Part shown: positions 14,958 through 18,145 of the stretch, piece after piece | How the letters are laid out: every line of letters begins with the position of its first letter | Numbering within the stretch: position 1 is the first letter of the stretch | From: Bacillota bacterium | GTDB lineage: Bacteria > Bacillota > Proteinivoracia > UBA4975 | Reading direction: 5' to 3' | DNA length: 18,145 nucleotides | Assembly (NCBI GenBank): GCA_012727415.1 | Contig: JAAYHI010000114.1 | Location: 1-18,145 of the forward strand | The notes under the pieces: model-generated | Databases searched by the model: none | What the model was told of the DNA's origin: nothing | Seen by the model: the letters and a program-made list of their open reading frames with translations, nothing else | Position numbers and translations under genes: made by a program

Positions 14958-15122
14958 TTACGGAAGCGCTGCCTTTTCTGCGGCCGTAGATACTCGCCGC
15001 CGCCAGTAGAGCAGGACAACAATCCCTCCCAGCAACAGCCAGATGGGTACATTTCCTGCTTTTCCCCGGGCACTGCCATGCCCAAAAAGTCCTGACCACG
15101 GTTTTTGGAAAGTGTAGAAGGA
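14958..15122 (-). pseudogene. Possible remnant of a membrane-anchored protein gene
   Basis: On the minus strand a frame without start codon or binding site reads GNVPIWLLLGGIVVLLYWRRR near its end, a convincing TM segment with a positive stop-transfer tail, and stops at 14958-14960. In-frame stops lie just upstream (TAA at 15125-15123, TGA before it). It looks like the C-terminal anchor of a decayed secreted protein. It could also be chance; the remaining 14871-15155 interval holds only a terminator. Confidence 0.25.
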
Positions 15123-15155
15123 TTAGCACCCTCAAAGGGGAATATCTCATGATGG

Positions 15156-15965
15156 ATGGACAAACACATGACTTGGGGTGAGGAAATGGAAGGAGAAATC
15201 AAGGAGGCCCTGGAGATATTTGTGACTACGGCAGATAAGCTACTGGGCAACAGGATTGTCGCCGCCTATTGTTACGGTTCAGCTGCCTATGATGATTTTC
15301 ACCGGGGCTACAGCGACCTGGATTTTTTTATAGTCGCCGACACCGTGCTCACCGAGGAAGACTTCCGGCATTTCCATGAGTTGAGGGAGGTTTACAAAGG
15401 CAGCAGAAATCGGTACTTAGCAGTGCTGGAAGGGGAGATAGTCCCCTACTCGGGGATTAAAAGCCGGGAAGGCAATGTAATCTACTGGGGCACAACTAAA
15501 GACCGCTTTAACAGGGGGTATGGCCTCAGGGGCTTTTCCATGCGGGGCCTGCTGGAGGCAGGCTATTTAATTTCAGGCCGGGACATCAGGGCGGAGATAC
15601 CCTGCCCCCCTGAGGCTGAGATGTTGGAGCAAGTGGAATCGATGATCGAGACCATAAAAAAATATGCAGTCAGGACTGACAGAGACATTCATTCCGTTGA
15701 CTGGCTCTTCCTGATCTCTCAGTCAATCTATTGGCTGAAAACGGGTAAGACAACGGGGAAAACCCATGCGGCCCGGTGGGTCCTTGAAAATTGCCGCTAC
15801 CCCTGGAAGGGCCTGTTGGGAAAAGCCATAGAGCTGAGGCTGAGCCCGGACCTGGCCCGGAACCAGTCCTGGCAGCTGTGGCTGGAGCAGCTGGGAGAGG
15901 GCATTCAGTTAGCCTGCGCCTCCCTGGAAGCAGAAATGCAGCTCTTAGTAAGGACTGAGAAATGA
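15156..15965 (+). CDS. Nucleotidyltransferase-domain protein, aminoglycoside adenylyltransferase-like
   Basis: The 269-aa protein has the polymerase-beta-type nucleotidyltransferase signature: CYGSAAYDDF at residues 39-48 and YSDLDFFIV at 52-60, giving GS-x11-D-x-D for metal and NTP binding. The C-terminal half (residues 150-260) is helical, as in ANT(3'')/ANT(9)-type enzymes, with TGKTTGKTHAARWVLE. This suggests nucleotidylation of an aminoglycoside-like substrate, though substrate cannot be read from sequence. The start is unsure: ATG 15156 has GGGG 15 bases away, while ATG 15186 (10 codons on) is preceded by GGGGTGAGG at close spacing and may be preferred. The next gene follows after 17 nt, so the two probably form an operon. 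Confidence 0.82.
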   Translation: MDKHMTWGEEMEGEIKEALEIFVTTADKLLGNRIVAAYCYGSAAYDDFHRGYSDLDFFIVADTVLTEEDFRHFHELREVYKGSRNRYLAVLEGEIVPYSGIKSREGNVIYWGTTKDRFNRGYGLRGFSMRGLLEAGYLISGRDIRAEIPCPPEAEMLEQVESMIETIKKYAVRTDRDIHSVDWLFLISQSIYWLKTGKTTGKTHAARWVLENCRYPWKGLLGKAIELRLSPDLARNQSWQLWLEQLGEGIQLACASLEAEMQLLVRTEK

Positions 15966-15982
15966 ATTAAAGGGTGAGGAAA

Positions 15983-16558
15983 ATGATTACATATAAGCCG
16001 GTTGACCATACCCACTTACCTCAGTACGACCAAATCCCAATGCGTTTCCAGGTGACAGCATATTACCGGATAAAAAAGATGAATCGGGGCCTAGGTGGTT
16101 TTGCCTTTATCGAGACACCTGTTGAGCCGTACGTAAAAGATTTCTGCGCCGACGGCGATAGCATAATGGGGTTGGAAAAACAGTGGGACGTATCCAATTG
16201 GGCTTTCTTTATGGCTTTTGACGGAGAACTGCCTGTTGGCGGGGTCACAGTAGCAAGCCGCACTAAGGGAATCAATATGCTTTCCGGGAGGGACGACCTC
16301 GCCGTACTTTGGGATATCCGTGTGGAAGATGCATATAAACACCAAGGTATTGGGCAGGCATTGTTCGATATGGCTGTGGCCTGGTCCCGGGAGCAGGGGC
16401 TAGCACAGATGAAGATAGAGTGCCAGAACAACAACATCCCGGCGATAAGGTTTTACCATAAGCAAGGTGCAGTCCTGTCTGCCATAGATGAATACGCCTA
16501 CTATAGTGAGCCGGAATACAGGGATGAAGTGCAGCTCATTTGGTATTTGAATCTATAA
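15983..16558 (+). CDS. GNAT N-acetyltransferase, streptothricin acetyltransferase-like
   Basis: The 191-aa protein starts at ATG 15983, with AAAGGGTGAGG just upstream. The acetyl-CoA motif A is clear: LWDIRVEDAYKHQGIGQALF at residues 109-128. The following IECQNNNIPAIRFYHKQGAV (145-164) and IDEYAYY are characteristic of Sat-like GNATs (family pattern N-N-x-P-A-x-x-x-Y-x-x-x-G). The protein would acetylate an amine; streptothricin or a similar compound is a guess from similarity. It follows the nucleotidyltransferase gene closely, so two drug-modifying-type enzymes are likely co-expressed. Confidence 0.82.
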   Translation: MITYKPVDHTHLPQYDQIPMRFQVTAYYRIKKMNRGLGGFAFIETPVEPYVKDFCADGDSIMGLEKQWDVSNWAFFMAFDGELPVGGVTVASRTKGINMLSGRDDLAVLWDIRVEDAYKHQGIGQALFDMAVAWSREQGLAQMKIECQNNNIPAIRFYHKQGAVLSAIDEYAYYSEPEYRDEVQLIWYLNL

Positions 16559-16696
16559 CCTTTATACATATTTCTCTCCATTCTCGGCCTCCTGACTCTA
16601 ATAATGAGGCAGAGACTCCTGGTATTCGAAAGAGCCCTTAATCCACATTTTCCAGTATCTCAATGGGTTTGTACAGGTTGGGTTTTCCATGCCCAG

Positions 16697-16725
16697 TTGA
16701 CAGATGATATATCCGGGGGTACACT
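16697..16725 (+). promoter_or_regulatory. PadR-operon promoter with repeat elements
   Basis: A perfect TTGACA (16697-16702), a 17-nt spacer and TACACT (16720-16725) form a good sigma-A promoter. Direct repeats AGATGATAT at 16702-16710 and 16732-16740 (30 bp apart, about three helical turns) flank the -10. Inverted arms TATCGT (16725-16730) and ACGATA (16747-16752) lie downstream. These fit an operator for autorepression by the PadR protein; that is inference. Confidence 0.6.
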
Positions 16726-16766
16726 ATCGTAAGATGATATCAACTAACGATATCGGGGGAGATCCC

Positions 16767-17102
16767 ATGCCGAGAAAAGCATTGTCTGGCCTAACGGAAT
16801 CAATGTTTTATGTCCTCATGGCCCTGTGCCGTCAACCAATGTGTGGCATTGAGGTGGCGGATTTCGTCGACACCAAGACCCAGGGCGAGGTACGAATCGG
16901 GCCTGCCACCCTGTATACTATCCTGGGGAAATTCGAAAGGGAGAAGTACATCGAAGTAATTGAAGTATCCGGGCGCAGGCGCACATACAGTATCACTGCT
17001 GCAGGCCTGGGGGCCTACGCCCGGGAGATCCGGCGCCTGCAACGCTGCCTTGATGATGCCGCCAGTGAAGAAAGCCAATTGGGGAGGGAGTCCCGTGAGT
17101 GA
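16767..17102 (+). CDS. PadR-family transcriptional regulator
   Basis: The 111-aa protein starts at ATG 16767 with GGGGGA six bases upstream. The PadR winged-helix pattern is clear: LTESMFYVLMALCRQPMCGIEV (residues 9-30), then VRIGPATLYTILGKFEREKYIEV (residues 42-64) and GRRRTYSITAAGLGAYARE. Length matches short PadR proteins. Such regulators commonly sense drugs or envelope stress and repress a neighbouring membrane protein. It overlaps the DUF2812 gene by 8 nt, the usual PadR-DUF2812 pairing. The promoter just upstream carries candidate operators. Confidence 0.92.
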   Translation: MPRKALSGLTESMFYVLMALCRQPMCGIEVADFVDTKTQGEVRIGPATLYTILGKFEREKYIEVIEVSGRRRTYSITAAGLGAYAREIRRLQRCLDDAASEESQLGRESRE

Positions 17103-17940
17103 TGCAGAGGAAAGAAAACGCGCATATCGCTTGGCTCCCTGCCCTGCCTACGACATTGAGGGCACTGAAAGCTGGCTGGAGGACATGGCGGAAAAAGGGC
17201 TGGTGCTGAGTGGAGATGGTTTTTTTGCCGGGGTGGCGTGTTTTTGGAAGACTGAACCCCGGCAGTTAAGATATCGATTGGAGGCCGCTCCTGAAGGCAC
17301 AGGACTCTGGTCAGGGAATGGCGGGCTGCCTGCAGAAGAGGCTGTCGAAATCAACGAAGCTTACGGTTGGAAGTATGTTGCCAATCGCGGTCAGTTTCAT
17401 ATTTACTGCACTGATGATCCTTCTGCCCGTGAGATGCACACCGACCCCGATATCCAGGCCCTGGCCTTGAACATAGCCAACAAACGTGCAAGGGCCAACA
17501 TGATTACCGCCTTAATTTATTTCATGATCTTTCCCCTCATTCATCTGCGGGGAGGGGTGCTGCTGACCGCAGTCCACATGGGCTCCGGATTGATGCTGGG
17601 AGGCCTGCTCCTGGTATTAATTGCCCTGGGCAGGACAGTGGCACGAGTGCTGCACCTGCGCCGGCTGCGCAAGCGGTTGTCGGCGGGGGAAGCACCGCAT
17701 CGGAAGAACTGGCGGCGGCGAGCATTATATCACCGCCGCAGCAGACCCATCTTTATTGGGCTGACTATTATCTGGCTGGGCTTTTTCTTCCAGGGGTGGA
17801 GCAATGAAAATTTGGGCGGAAATATTATGCCTTTGGAGGAGTTTACAGGGCAAATACCCTTTGCGACCCTGGCGGATATGGTTCCGGCAGGGGAGCGCGC
17901 GGGGGTGATCCTCTTCAATCCTTGGATCTTCCAGGGGTGA
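17095..17940 (+). CDS. DUF2812 membrane protein, C-terminus formed by a half CRISPR repeat
   Basis: The 281-aa protein starts at GTG 17095 with GGGGAGGGAG just upstream. It has the DUF2812 order: a cytosolic part (YDIEGTESWLEDMAEKGLVL, GWKYVANRGQFHIY), TM segments at about 139-150 with 155-180 and at about 218-233, a basic loop (HLRRLRKRL, RKNWRRRALYHRR), and a PFATLADM motif near the end. Family members I recall continue well beyond that motif, so this copy appears truncated. Bases 17897-17911 are identical to the 3' 15 bases of the CRISPR repeat downstream and encode residues 268-272 and flanks. So the current C-terminus is probably repeat-derived, with a new stop 18 nt before the first full repeat. 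It may be inactive. Confidence 0.82.
   Translation: MSDAEERKRAYRLAPCPAYDIEGTESWLEDMAEKGLVLSGDGFFAGVACFWKTEPRQLRYRLEAAPEGTGLWSGNGGLPAEEAVEINEAYGWKYVANRGQFHIYCTDDPSAREMHTDPDIQALALNIANKRARANMITALIYFMIFPLIHLRGGVLLTAVHMGSGLMLGGLLLVLIALGRTVARVLHLRRLRKRLSAGEAPHRKNWRRRALYHRRSRPIFIGLTIIWLGFFFQGWSNENLGGNIMPLEEFTGQIPFATLADMVPAGERAGVILFNPWIFQG
17884..17911 (+). repeat. Degenerate half CRISPR repeat inside the DUF2812 gene
   Basis: The last 15 bases, GCGCGGGGGTGATCC (17897-17911), are identical to the 3' half of the full repeats. The 5' 13 positions match poorly. It ends 75 nt before the end of the first full repeat, against a regular period of 61, so it is out of phase by 14. A 14-nt hairpin, ACCCG-TCGC-CGGGT (17944-17957), sits just before the first full repeat. 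Confidence 0.7.
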
Positions 17941-17958
17941 TGGACCCGTCGCCGGGTG

Positions 17959-18145
17959 CTGCTCCCCGCAGGCGCGGGGGTGATCCTCCCGCCTTCCGGA
18001 ACCCGGAATATATGCAGGACTGCTCCCCGCAGGCGCGGGGGTGATCCTGGACATCATTATGGATGTAACCCCCGTGTTAACTGCTCCCCGCAGGCGCGGG
18101 GGTGATCCCGGCAGAGAGGTCCAGCTTGCCATTTTTGGTGACTGC
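17959..18145 (+). CRISPR. Type I-E-like CRISPR array, continues beyond the window
   Basis: Three identical 28-nt repeats at 17959-17986, 18020-18047 and 18081-18108, plus the first 4 bases (CTGC) of a fourth at 18142-18145, alternate with 33-nt spacers (17987-18019, 18048-18080, 18109-18141). The repeat begins CTGCTCCCCGC and ends GCGCGGGGGTGATCC; CCCCGC and GCGGGG form a stem with an AGGC loop. Stem, length and period fit the type I-E class, and the strand resembling its crRNA form is the plus strand. Spacers differ from one another; none matches elsewhere in the window by eye. No leader is visible: the array begins 18 nt after the DUF2812 stop. No cas genes are in view. Confidence 0.95.

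Noticed and set aside
16559..16696. Gap after the Sat-like gene
   Set aside because: Searched for a terminator or small gene; only a weak GCCTC/GAGGC stem without T-run was seen.
16960..17094. Upstream extension of the DUF2812 frame
   Set aside because: It lies inside padR in another frame with no binding site; GTG 17095 has a strong one and gives the family N-terminus.
17934..17943. GGGGTGAT resembling another CRISPR repeat end
   Set aside because: Only 8 bases match and the spacing does not fit the 61-nt period.

Overview
The window looks like a chromosomal segment of a Gram-positive, Clostridia-like Firmicute. Supporting signs are AGGAGG-type ribosome binding sites, frequent GTG and TTG starts, a clostridial 2[4Fe-4S] ferredoxin, a YlbF-family protein, and the paired M16 proteins YfmF/YfmH typical of Firmicutes. 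The ferredoxin suggests an anaerobe. The genus cannot be told from the sequence alone. No gene-free stretch exceeds 300 bases; the longest (14871-15155) holds a terminator and a possible gene remnant.

Region by region: (1) 1-1125 (+) is the C-terminal end of a DnaE-type polymerase III alpha subunit, overlapping by 4 nt a 78-aa DUF6504-like protein, possibly an error-prone replication cassette. (2) 1157-4175 (-) holds a 56-aa ferredoxin with its own promoter and terminator, then the TldD/TldE protease pair. (3) 4259-5646 (+) holds a DnaQ-like exonuclease broken by an apparent 1-nt frameshift, then a six-TM membrane protein and a shared convergent terminator. (4) 5655-7477 (-) is a leucyl aminopeptidase followed by a small cysteine-containing PAS protein. 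(5) 7608-10641 (+) holds a YlbF-family gene that seems to start at AUA, then YfmF and YfmH. (6) 10775-11478 (+) is a lipoprotein gene with its terminator. (7) 11603-13267 (-) is a three-part protein: GNAT acetyltransferase, an RNA polymerase alpha-CTD-like helical module, and an APH-type kinase. (8) 13427-14928 (+) is an ECF sigma factor and its zinc-finger membrane anti-sigma factor, with a plausible autoregulated promoter. (9) 15156-16558 (+) holds an aminoglycoside-nucleotidyltransferase-like gene and a streptothricin-acetyltransferase-like GNAT. (10) 16697-17940 (+) is a PadR regulator with a DUF2812 membrane partner. (11) 17959-18145 is the start of a type I-E-like CRISPR array with a 28-nt repeat and 33-nt spacers, running off the window.

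The most interesting points are these. The DUF2812 reading frame ends inside a half CRISPR repeat (15 identical bases) and appears shorter than its family, so the array and gene seem to have been fused by a rearrangement that left no room for a leader. The GNAT/alpha-CTD/APH protein is an unusual fusion. It lies near two other drug-modifying-type enzymes on either side of a sigma/anti-sigma pair, and a terminator-like hairpin lies upstream of its start. No cas genes are in view; they would have to lie elsewhere.
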